Of a stretch of DNA of 43,499 bases, positions 7,515-14,887 are shown one piece after another (within the stretch, counting starts at the first letter, position 1; every line of letters begins with the position of its first letter). The notes under the pieces are model-generated. The model had not been told where the DNA came from. It did no database searches and was given only the letters and a program-made list of their open reading frames with translations. The DNA is from Acidimicrobiia bacterium (lineage in GTDB: Bacteria; Actinomycetota; Acidimicrobiia; Acidimicrobiales; Bin134): positions 190,947 to 234,445 of the forward strand of contig JAJDYU010000085.1 in assembly GCA_022825005.1 (NCBI GenBank). Reading direction: 5' to 3'. A program made the translations under genes and the position numbers.

Positions 7515-9829
7515 TTCGAGTCCTTTCGCAAGACCTGCCAAATCGACTCTGGTGTCAGCGGCATGTCCAGATGGTCAACCCCGGACCCCGCCAGCGCGTC
7601 AACAACGGCGTTTACAACCGCGGGTGGAGCCCCCACTGAACCGGATTCGCCGATGCCCTTAGCTCCCAAGGCGTTGTTGGGACAGACCGTTGAGGCACGA
7701 CCGGCCACAAAGTCCGGGAGCTCAGTAGCCGACGGTACGAGATACGACAGGAAGCTAGACGTTACGTTGGATCCTGATTCATCAAAAGAGACCTCTTCGA
7801 ACAGGGCTTGAGCAATCCCCTGAGCAACGCCCCCGTGCACTTGGCCCTCGGCTAGTAGGGGATTGATTACCGTGCCGCAGTCGTCAACCACCACGTATTT
7901 CACAATGTTGATCTCGCCTGTCTGGCGATCCACCTCGACTACGCAGGCATAGCAACCCGACGGGTAGGTGAAGTTGGGCGCTTCCTGGTAGAGCCGCTCC
8001 TCAAGAGCCCCGGCCGTCAGCTCCTCAGGAAGCGCCAGCGGCTGGTAACTGGCCCAAGCTACATCTGTCCATGCCACTGACCTTCCCGGAGTCCCTCGGA
8101 CGTTGAATGCGTTGTCGCCGACTTCAATATCGAGTGGATTGGCCTCAAGAAGGTGGGCAGCAATCTTTTTCGCCCGCTCGACAACAAGGTTGGACACATT
8201 GTGGACCGCCACACCAGCGGTTGTCACCCCTCGGGAACCCATCGTCCCCACCCCCTGCAAGACTGCCTCAGTGTCTCCGTGTACGACCCGGATGTTGTCC
8301 ATGGGAATGCCGAGGACATCAGAGGCGATCTGAGAGTAAGTAGTTTCGTGGCCCTGCCCGTGAGGCGAAGCGCCGACAAACACCAGTGCGGAGCCATCCG
8401 GCTGGATCCTGACCTGTGCCGACTCCCACGATCCGAGGTGCCCGAAACCCTCAAGTGACCCGTTCGGTCCGAAACCGCCGATCTCAAGCCATGATGAGAA
8501 TCCGATGCCCAAGAGCGGGGCCGCCGGGTCGGCTCTTTGGCGATCCCGGCGCTGCTTTATGGACTCGTAGTCGAGAAGGTCGACACACAATTCGAGGGCC
8601 TTCCCAAAGTCGCCGCTGTCGTACACCACAGCCTCCTGGTGCGGCACCTCATAAGGGAAAGCGCCAGGAGGGATGAAGTTCTTCTGACGTACCTCGACAG
8701 GGTCGATGCCGGTGCGTCGGGCCACCAAATCTACCAGGCGCTCCACGGAGTACGCTGCCTCGGGTCGACCAGCACCCCGGTAGGCCGCTACCGGGTTCGT
8801 GTTCGTGACTACCGTGCGATACGACACCGAAACCTTCGGTATCCGATAGCAGCCTGCGGCCATCCAAGTGGTGAGAACTGGAAGTCCTAGCCCTGTTGGA
8901 TCTGGATAGGCCCCCAAGTTCTGGGTGACAACCATGCGGAGCGCGGTGATGGTGCCGTCGTTGCGGAAGCCCACGTCCAGGCTGTGTACCTGATCGCGGC
9001 CATGGGCCATTTGCAGCATTGCTTCACTTCGAGTCTGTGCAGCCTTTACCGGACGTCCCAACCACTTCGAAATGAGAGGTGCGGCGAAGAGTTCGGGGTA
9101 CCAGACGATCTTGGAGCCAAAACCCCCGCCGACATCCGGGGCCACCATCCGGCATTCGGCCTGGCTGATGTCGAGCCAGGTGGCAAGTTGGTTGCGAAGG
9201 TGATGCGGGGCCTGCACCGTCGCCCACATGGTCAAACCACTGGGTGCCCAGTCGGCGACAACCGCCATCGCCTCAATCGGGGACGCGGCGCAGCGCTGGT
9301 TTCGCAAATCCAGATGTGCCCGGTGGTCGGCCTTCTCCAGTTCGCGTTCGAGATCGTCGTTGGTGGGAACCGCGGTGATGACGTTGGAACCGTGGTGCTC
9401 GAACAACAGCGGCGCGTCCGGCGCGACCGCTTCCAAGACATCGGTCACCACGGAAAGCGAGTCGAACTCCACCACGATGGTGGCGACAGCGTCGGCGGCG
9501 ATGAAACGGTCTTCTGCCGCCACAATGGCTACGGGCTCGCCCAGCCAGCGCACCTTGTCCCGGGCAAGGAGCGGCCGCTCAAAGTTCTCTGCCCCCTGGG
9601 GCAGGTCGGGGTACTCCAAGAAATCATGGGCAGTCCATACGCCTAGTACGCCGGGCATGGCGAGGGCTTCGCTGATGTCGATGGCTGTGATCGTGCCGTG
9701 AGCAGTAGGCGACCCCACGAACATCATGAACGCGGTTCCGTCGGGATGCATGTCGTCCACGAAACAACCCCGACCTGTCACCAGGCTTGGATCTTCCTTG
9801 CGCACTACTCGGGCGCCTACGAGGCTCAC
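7511..9829 (-). CDS. Molybdenum hydroxylase large subunit (CoxL-like, not CO dehydrogenase)
   Basis: The 772-residue protein is a molybdopterin-cytosine-dinucleotide-type large subunit. Motifs include DVGGGFGSK, AYRGAGRPEAAY, the HGQGHETTYSQ loop and the catalytic glutamate in KGIGESGSVGAPP (Glu728). The AYRGAGR loop, rather than the AYxCSFR of true aerobic CO dehydrogenases, argues for hydroxylation of an aldehyde or N-heterocycle. The start is GTG 9829, 18 bp downstream of the ABC permease stop. It is translationally coupled (ATGA) to the [2Fe-2S] subunit. The substrate is presumably what the adjacent ABC importer delivers, but that is inference. Confidence 0.94.
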   Translation of the reverse strand: MSLVGARVVRKEDPSLVTGRGCFVDDMHPDGTAFMMFVGSPTAHGTITAIDISEALAMPGVLGVWTAHDFLEYPDLPQGAENFERPLLARDKVRWLGEPVAIVAAEDRFIAADAVATIVVEFDSLSVVTDVLEAVAPDAPLLFEHHGSNVITAVPTNDDLERELEKADHRAHLDLRNQRCAASPIEAMAVVADWAPSGLTMWATVQAPHHLRNQLATWLDISQAECRMVAPDVGGGFGSKIVWYPELFAAPLISKWLGRPVKAAQTRSEAMLQMAHGRDQVHSLDVGFRNDGTITALRMVVTQNLGAYPDPTGLGLPVLTTWMAAGCYRIPKVSVSYRTVVTNTNPVAAYRGAGRPEAAYSVERLVDLVARRTGIDPVEVRQKNFIPPGAFPYEVPHQEAVVYDSGDFGKALELCVDLLDYESIKQRRDRQRADPAAPLLGIGFSSWLEIGGFGPNGSLEGFGHLGSWESAQVRIQPDGSALVFVGASPHGQGHETTYSQIASDVLGIPMDNIRVVHGDTEAVLQGVGTMGSRGVTTAGVAVHNVSNLVVERAKKIAAHLLEANPLDIEVGDNAFNVRGTPGRSVAWTDVAWASYQPLALPEELTAGALEERLYQEAPNFTYPSGCYACVVEVDRQTGEINIVKYVVVDDCGTVINPLLAEGQVHGGVAQGIAQALFEEVSFDESGSNVTSSFLSYLVPSATELPDFVAGRASTVCPNNALGAKGIGESGSVGAPPAVVNAVVDALAGSGVDHLDMPLTPESIWQVLRKDSK

Positions 9830-9847
9830 AATCGGTCTTCTCTCATC

Positions 9848-11122
9848 TCATTTCCTGGGCGGTCTCACATGATGGCCCTCCCGATTCTCGGGATCGAACC
9901 ACCACTCCTTCGCGTTTTCCTTGGATGCCTCGGTGCGCGGCCTTCCCCACCCCAAGAGCCGGCCAAGGAAGCGGTCGGGGCCAGACTCGGTTGAGTGCCA
10001 CCAGCGCCGCTCTCCCCCGTACACCTTTCGGCGGTAGGTAGACAGCCCCACGGCAATCACAAGGGCGAGGCCGAAGAACAGGTCGTCGAGCCAGCCTTCG
10101 TTGCCCCAGCCCACCAACTGGAAGCCCTTCACGCCGGCGGCCAGGACGAAGACTGCGAGGAGCGTGCCGATAACGTTGAAGCGGTTCTTGAACTGCGTCG
10201 CCCCAAAGAAAGCCGCTGCAAATGCCGGGAGCAGGTAGGGCGGTCCCGCTGAGGCGTTGACGGATGAGAAATTCGAGGCAAACAGCACACCGCCGGCAGC
10301 CGCGGCAATCGACGAGGCCAGCAGCGCGCCGACGATGTAGCGGTCTACCTGAATCCCAGACAGGCGCGCCGACTCTCTGCCCCCTCCGGTGGCAAACAGA
10401 TAGCGGCCCGCCGCGGTGTGCTCAAGCACGAACCAAACAATGACCGCCAAAACCATGAGGTACACGAATGTCCACTTGAATCCGGCGACTGCCACGTTGG
10501 AGAGGGCCTTGAACCCTTCGTTGCCGTTGATGATCGAACGGCCCTTGGCCAACCACAGCGCGTAGGCACCGAGTATGGACGACATGCCCAAGGTGGCGAT
10601 GAACGAGTCGATCCTGATCTTCACGATTAAAAGCCCATTGATCAACCCCACAGCGACCCCTACGAGCAGGCCCAACGCCACGGCCACGGGCCAGGGCCAC
10701 CCTTGCATCGTGACCGCCCACGAAGTGGTTACTGCGCTAGCCGAGATCACGCCGGCAATTGACAGGTCGAATACTCCCGCCGCGAGCGGCAGTGTGAGCC
10801 CCACCGCGACAATGGCTCGAATGGCTTCGTTGTTGAGGTAGAACCGGTGTGTGCCCCAAACGAGCCAGGTGTCGGGAATCCAGATGGCGAACCCGACGAC
10901 AATCAGAACAGCCAGATAAATGACGCTTATGTTCCGCGGGTGCAGCTTCTTCCACTTGAACGGCGACCGTCGGGTGTCGAAGCGGCTGTCGCGACTGTCC
11001 CGACGCTGTTTCTCTAGCCAGTCCACTCGGCGCTCGCGCACCCGGTAGCGGCGGGTGACCTTGCCCTTTTTCATGGTCAGCCGTTTCTTGACCTCCCGAG
11101 ACTCAGAGTCCAGCGAGCTCAT
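9848..11122 (-). CDS. ABC transporter permease, ribose (RbsC) family
   Basis: The 424-residue membrane protein belongs to the BPD_transp_2 family (PF02653) of sugar and related importers. About eight to ten hydrophobic segments follow residue 67, starting with ISVIYLAVLIVVGFAIWI, and the core contains GVFDLSIAGVISASA, the family's typical helix 2-3 region. One permease gene implies a homodimer. It is longer than the usual 320-340 residues. It has an Arg/Lys-rich cytoplasmic N-terminus of roughly 65 residues and a hydrophilic C-terminal tail of about 60 residues, both unusual. ATG 11122 overlaps the ATPase stop (ATGA), and the next gene starts 18 bp after its stop. Confidence 0.92.
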   Translation of the reverse strand: MSSLDSESREVKKRLTMKKGKVTRRYRVRERRVDWLEKQRRDSRDSRFDTRRSPFKWKKLHPRNISVIYLAVLIVVGFAIWIPDTWLVWGTHRFYLNNEAIRAIVAVGLTLPLAAGVFDLSIAGVISASAVTTSWAVTMQGWPWPVAVALGLLVGVAVGLINGLLIVKIRIDSFIATLGMSSILGAYALWLAKGRSIINGNEGFKALSNVAVAGFKWTFVYLMVLAVIVWFVLEHTAAGRYLFATGGGRESARLSGIQVDRYIVGALLASSIAAAAGGVLFASNFSSVNASAGPPYLLPAFAAAFFGATQFKNRFNVIGTLLAVFVLAAGVKGFQLVGWGNEGWLDDLFFGLALVIAVGLSTYRRKVYGGERRWWHSTESGPDRFLGRLLGWGRPRTEASKENAKEWWFDPENREGHHVRPPRK

Positions 11123-12747
11123 GAGTCCTCTAGCTTTGGCTGATTGGGCACCGCGCCAAACACAGGAAACTCCACGGTATGGTCTCGGCGTCGCTGTCGA
11201 CGCCTGAGGTTGGTGCGCCCCAGCGTCTCAGCCGTCACCCGGGCCTCGGTGAGCTGGCCGGCAGACAGCTCAGACACCACCTGGCCACCCCGCATGACGA
11301 GTACCCGGTCACACAGGCGCACCAACTCCCCTGCATCCGACGATGCCACTAGAACAGCCACCTTGTCGGCTGCTGCCTTATCGATCAGCTCGTAAATTAC
11401 CGATTTGGCCCCAACATCCACTCCTTGTGTGGGTTCTGACAACAAGAGCACACTTGGCTTTGTCCGCAGCCAACGAGCTAAGACCGCCTTTTGCTGGTTG
11501 CCACCGCTGAATTTCTCCATGCGGCGATGGATGTCGAGTGGCTGAAGGTCGACGCGGTTCGCCCAGTCGCGGGCGTCGCCCTCCACCCGCTTATGCAGCA
11601 ACTTGCCCCACCTCTGCAACGGACCGAGCCGAGGCAGGGTGATGTGCTCAAACGCTCTGTGGCGGGGTTGCAGCCCGGACGTCTTGCGGTCTGCGGGCAC
11701 AAACGCCATCGATGCTCTTATCGACTCTGTTGGGCTGGCAAACACTCTGAACTTGTCCACCAGAATCTTGCCCATAAAGCGAGGAGTGGCGCCGAAGACA
11801 GCACCCGGCAATTCATCACGGCCCGAGCCGAGAAGACCTGCGACCCCGACTACCTCGCCAGCCCGTACTGTAAGGCTCACACCCCGCAACGTCGTTCCCA
11901 CGAGATTCTCCACTTCAAGCCGTGGATGGCCGAGAGCAGCGCGAACTGGCCGGGTGCCAAACTCCACTGAATCGCCCACGATGTGATGGACCAGGGCATC
12001 CTGATCGAGGGTGCTCGTCGGGACACCGCTCGCCACCACCTTCCCATCCCGCAGGACGGTTACCCGATCAGCCAGATCGAGCACCTCCTCAATCAGATGG
12101 GAGACGAAGATCACGCCCACGCCACGACGGGCAGCGGCGCGAACAGCTTGAAACAGGGCATCGACCTCGTCGCGATTGAGCGATGCCGTCGGCTCGTCAA
12201 GGATCAAAATCCCTTCGTCGGCAAGATCGCGCAATGCCCTGACGATGGCCACCGCCGCCCGTTCCGCGGCTGAAAGCGCCCCCACAGGCAGCCGAACGTC
12301 CGGCGTCACTCCGAAAGCAGACAGCGCTTCTTGAGCCCGTGCGTTCTCCCGGCGCCAGCGGATGCGACCACTGACGCCCGTCTCGTAGCCGTGGCCAAGT
12401 CCTAGGTTCTCGACCGCGCTCAATGTATCCACCAAACCGAGGTCTTGGTGGACGACCCGGACCCGGATGCTGCGCTCGTCGCGATGCCAGAGATCTACTG
12501 GTCGGCCGAACAGGTCCACATCTGCGCCGTGGTCCGCCTTGATATAGCCGCTGAGCAGCTTTATCAGGGTGCTCTTGCCGGATCCGTTTTGTCCGACGAG
12601 CGCATGCACCTCACGCGACCGCAGCTCAAACCGAGCAGAATCTAGAGCAACTTGGCCTGGAAATGTCTTGCTGATCGAGCGGACATTGAGCAGCAGAAGC
12701 CCATTGGGCTGTGCCGCTTCGACTGCTTCCTCAGCAAGACTGATCAT
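11119..12747 (-). CDS. ABC transporter double ATPase, RbsA/MglA type
   Basis: The 542-residue protein has two nucleotide-binding domains. In domain 1, Walker A is GQNGSGKST (52-60) and Walker B is ILILDEPTASLN, with a weak signature LSAAERAAV. In domain 2 the Walker A is the usual degenerate GLLGSGRDEL, the signature is FSGGNQQKAVLARWL, and Walker B reads LLLSEPTQGVDVG, with Ser (codon TCA) in place of the normal Asp. The start is ATG 12747, 25 bp after the binding-protein stop, with GGGAT upstream; longer reading upstream would lie within the neighbouring gene in another frame. It energises the importer formed with the adjacent permease and lipoprotein. Confidence 0.92.
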   Translation of the reverse strand: MISLAEEAVEAAQPNGLLLLNVRSISKTFPGQVALDSARFELRSREVHALVGQNGSGKSTLIKLLSGYIKADHGADVDLFGRPVDLWHRDERSIRVRVVHQDLGLVDTLSAVENLGLGHGYETGVSGRIRWRRENARAQEALSAFGVTPDVRLPVGALSAAERAAVAIVRALRDLADEGILILDEPTASLNRDEVDALFQAVRAAARRGVGVIFVSHLIEEVLDLADRVTVLRDGKVVASGVPTSTLDQDALVHHIVGDSVEFGTRPVRAALGHPRLEVENLVGTTLRGVSLTVRAGEVVGVAGLLGSGRDELPGAVFGATPRFMGKILVDKFRVFASPTESIRASMAFVPADRKTSGLQPRHRAFEHITLPRLGPLQRWGKLLHKRVEGDARDWANRVDLQPLDIHRRMEKFSGGNQQKAVLARWLRTKPSVLLLSEPTQGVDVGAKSVIYELIDKAAADKVAVLVASSDAGELVRLCDRVLVMRGGQVVSELSAGQLTEARVTAETLGRTNLRRRQRRRDHTVEFPVFGAVPNQPKLEDS

Positions 12748-12772
12748 CCAAAAGGATCCCAGCGGGGCCGCA

Positions 12773-14047
12773 TCAACCAGCCCACAGATCGGCGTACAGA
12801 GATTTGAAGTCGTCGATGCCGGGCCACAGCAGATTCGGGTCGGTCTCGAGGAATCCCATGTCGTCGGCCTCCAAGACTTGGAGCGGCAGCCCAGCGGCCA
12901 ACACATCGGGGTGGCCATCAATCACTGCGGCAGGAGGAGTCGGGGCCCGGCCAACAGATTGACCGGCCAAAGCTCGAGCGGCAGCGTCCATAGCCCGCCA
13001 ACCAAGGAATTCTGAGGCCAAACCCATCTCGGCGGTCTGGATGTTGTCCGCCGCGATGAAGCCGAAGTTGAGCCCGCCTCCGGCCTGAGAGGCGGCCGGG
13101 ACATCAAGGCCGGCCTCGCCCATCGCTTCTGGGACGCCGAAGAGCATCCCTCCGAAAGCAAAGATGAGATGCGACGGGTCGCCCGTCGACTGGATGGTCG
13201 ATACAACCTGGCTCGGAACCTCGCCTGCCAACAATGCACCTAGATCGATGCTCACGTTCCTTACTGAGCAGCTCGGACACTTGTCGGCGATTTCGGTTGA
13301 GAATCCATCCTCAAGAATGCTGAGGACCGGGAAAGCTGGCAGCCCGAAGAAGATGATGTCGCCCTCTCCGCCGGTTTGGGCCAGTGCGTAATCGGCCAGC
13401 AGCACACCGTAGAAGTAGTAGTCGTCGGCGGTGAGAAGGTTGGCCGTGATTCCGTCTCCCGGCTCGAAGCCCTCGGGAATCGACCATACGATGGCGGGGA
13501 TACCTCTTGCCTGAAATTCGGCGAGTTGCTCCGCGAAGAATTCCCGCGGATTGCCCGATGCCAGCACCACATCGACACCCGAATCGAGAGCCGCCTGCCA
13601 CGCCGAGGCCACGTTTTCGGGGGTGTCGTCATGATTGAACACCTCAAGGTTCATTCCCAGAGCCTCTGCCGCACCGGCAATGCCGATCCGGATCTCTTCG
13701 CATACGGGAACCCCGCACTGGATGTACCCCGCCGTTTTTCCGTCTGGCCGCTCCGAAAGGGGTTCGTCGATGGCAAGCGAACCCTGCGGCTCTCTGAAGG
13801 CCTCGATGCGGGCTGCCGCGGCAGCAATACCATCTGCGGCCACGTCACTTTCGGCCATCTCCTTGGCCGGCTCGCTCTCCTCGGCGGGAACTGGCGCCGG
13901 TTCGGGTGTCTCTTCACTGGCTGCCACGGCCTCCGCCGTAGGAGCAGCCCCATCGTCATCGTTGTTGCCGCCGCAACCCGCCGCCACAAGCACGAATGCC
14001 AACAGCAAGGCAAACACCAGATGAATGCGCCGCACGACCAAAACCAT
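12773..14047 (-). CDS. ABC transporter substrate-binding lipoprotein, sugar-binding (PBP1) type
   Basis: This 424-residue secreted lipoprotein starts with a short basic signal peptide and a lipobox VAAGC, placing the acylated cysteine at residue 25. An acidic, Ala/Pro/Glu-rich linker follows (about 26-75). The remainder resembles periplasmic-binding-protein type 1 domains, with segments such as RIGIAGAAEALGMNLEVF and ALDSGVDVVLASG. Two cysteine pairs (QCGVPVCEE and KCPSCSV) may form disulfides. ATG 14047 is preferred because GGGAGAA lies just upstream; a TTG four codons earlier is the alternative. It is the first gene of the eight-gene operon. RbsB-type proteins bind sugars but also other small molecules, so the ligand is open. 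Confidence 0.9.
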   Translation of the reverse strand: MVLVVRRIHLVFALLLAFVLVAAGCGGNNDDDGAAPTAEAVAASEETPEPAPVPAEESEPAKEMAESDVAADGIAAAAARIEAFREPQGSLAIDEPLSERPDGKTAGYIQCGVPVCEEIRIGIAGAAEALGMNLEVFNHDDTPENVASAWQAALDSGVDVVLASGNPREFFAEQLAEFQARGIPAIVWSIPEGFEPGDGITANLLTADDYYFYGVLLADYALAQTGGEGDIIFFGLPAFPVLSILEDGFSTEIADKCPSCSVRNVSIDLGALLAGEVPSQVVSTIQSTGDPSHLIFAFGGMLFGVPEAMGEAGLDVPAASQAGGGLNFGFIAADNIQTAEMGLASEFLGWRAMDAAARALAGQSVGRAPTPPAAVIDGHPDVLAAGLPLQVLEADDMGFLETDPNLLWPGIDDFKSLYADLWAG

Positions 14048-14055
14048 CAGTTCTC

Positions 14056-14089
14056 CCAAAATGTGTCCGAGTTCGCCGGCCCATTTTGG
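14056..14089 (-). promoter_or_regulatory. Inverted repeat in the leader of the ABC/oxidation operon
   Basis: CCAAAATG (14056-14063) and CATTTTGG (14082-14089) are exact 8-bp inverted arms separated by 18 bp. On the transcript the downstream arm runs into the Shine-Dalgarno sequence of the binding-protein gene. It could be an operator or an RNA hairpin limiting ribosome access. A TAAGGT hexamer on the minus strand at 14117-14122 is a possible -10 element upstream. Confidence 0.4.
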
Positions 14090-14229
14090 AACTTCGGCGA
14101 GTCAAAATTGCGCCGCACCTTAGCGCGCGTCTTTCACGGCGGCGAAAGCCGACGACTCATGGTGGCCACAATCTGCTTCACCGAAAGTGCCTTTGGGGCA
14201 GTCTGAAGCCTCCCATCATCTGTAGATGT

Positions 14230-14235
14230 TATGAT
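14230..14235 (+). promoter_or_regulatory. Probable leaderless -10 element of vapB
   Basis: TATGAT lies exactly 6 nt before the ATG at 14242, so transcription should start at or next to the start codon. No Shine-Dalgarno sequence is present, which fits a leaderless mRNA. No convincing -35 is visible. Confidence 0.5.
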
Positions 14236-14248
14236 GCGCATATGCGCA
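14235..14248. promoter_or_regulatory. 14-bp perfect palindrome over the vapB start (candidate operator)
   Basis: TGCGCATATGCGCA is self-complementary and spans the predicted transcription start and the ATG of vapB. VapB/VapBC complexes repress their own promoters by binding inverted repeats, so this is the natural operator candidate. Confidence 0.55.
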
Positions 14249-14478
14249 CCACTGTGTCGATAGACGACGAGGTATACGAAGAAGCGCGACGTATGGCATT
14301 CGAATCCCGTCGAACGCTCGGAGAAGTCATCAATGAGCTGCTTACAGAAGGCCTCAGACTGGTGGCCCGTCCACCGGCGCGTCGCCAACTCGGCCAGCTC
14401 CGCGGAACGATCACCGTGGCTGACGACTTTGATGAAACGCCACAAGAAGTGCTCGCCTCCCTTGGCGACCCGATCTGA
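14242..14478 (+). CDS. vapB: VapB-type antitoxin (ribbon-helix-helix)
   Basis: The 78-residue protein has an N-terminal ribbon-helix-helix region (TTVSIDDEVYEEARRMAF, then RTLGEVINELLTEGLR) for DNA binding. A basic linker follows, and then an acidic C-terminal tail (VADDFDETPQEVLASLGDP) of the sort that wraps the toxin. The stop TGA shares a base with the ATG of the PIN toxin (TGATG), so the two are translationally coupled. ATG 14242 is chosen because it starts the RHH domain and lies 6 nt after a TATGAT -10; longer in-frame reading upstream crosses the promoter. The protein would neutralise VapC and, with it, repress the operon. Confidence 0.88.
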   Translation: MRTTVSIDDEVYEEARRMAFESRRTLGEVINELLTEGLRLVARPPARRQLGQLRGTITVADDFDETPQEVLASLGDPI

Positions 14479-14858
14479 TGGCCGACCTGCTGCTCGACAC
14501 TCACGTAGTGCTTTGGGCCAATGAGGCACCAGAACGTCTCTCCGGCGAAGCAGTCGACGCACTGGAAGATCCAACCAACCGGCTACTGGTGTCCTCCGTC
14601 TCGGTTGCCGAGATCGAAATCAAACGACGGCTCGGGAAGCTGGAAATGGAACATAGCTGCCACACCCTCACTGCAAAGCTCGGCGCCACCTGGCTTGACC
14701 TTACTCCCGTCCACGCCATGGGACTACGAACACTCCCCCAGCTCCATGCCGACCCGTTCGATCGGCTCCTTATCGCCCAAGCCGGCACTGAAGGCTGCAC
14801 CCTTGTAACCGCCGACCAGAAGATTCTCGCCTACCCAATTTCCACACTCGCTGCCTGA
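14478..14858 (+). CDS. vapC: VapC-type PIN-domain toxin ribonuclease
   Basis: The 126-residue protein is a complete PIN domain. It opens with LLLDTHVVLWA and the acidic metal-binding residues are visible as Asp7, Glu45 (SVAEIEIKRRLGKL), Asp95 (HADPFDRLLIAQA) and Asp113 (LVTADQKI). VapC toxins are Mg-dependent endoribonucleases that cleave tRNA or rRNA. The LDTHxxLW and DPFDRLLIAQA patterns place it in the common group paired with short RHH antitoxins. Nothing suggests inactivation. Its stop codon lies inside a terminator-like hairpin. Confidence 0.93.
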   Translation: MADLLLDTHVVLWANEAPERLSGEAVDALEDPTNRLLVSSVSVAEIEIKRRLGKLEMEHSCHTLTAKLGATWLDLTPVHAMGLRTLPQLHADPFDRLLIAQAGTEGCTLVTADQKILAYPISTLAA

Positions 14859-14876
14859 GCGGGAGTGGTCTATTTT
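14842..14876 (+). terminator. Candidate intrinsic terminator after vapBC
   Basis: CCACACTCGCT (14842-14852) can pair with AGCGGGAGTGG (14858-14868) across a 5-nt loop, with two non-Watson-Crick positions, and TCTATTTT follows. The vapC stop TGA is in the loop and the right arm. The T-rich tract (TATTTT, 14871-14876) could also act as a -10 for the next gene at 14888. Confidence 0.45.
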
Positions 14877-14887
14877 GCAGATCGTCT

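Noticed and set aside
7511..9829. Aerobic CO dehydrogenase large subunit
   Set aside because: The active-site loop is AYRGAGR, not AYxCSFR, and no CoxM is present.
13376..14206. 276-codon plus-strand frame over the binding-protein gene
   Set aside because: Antisense to a lipoprotein with a clean lipobox; no domain or ribosome site.
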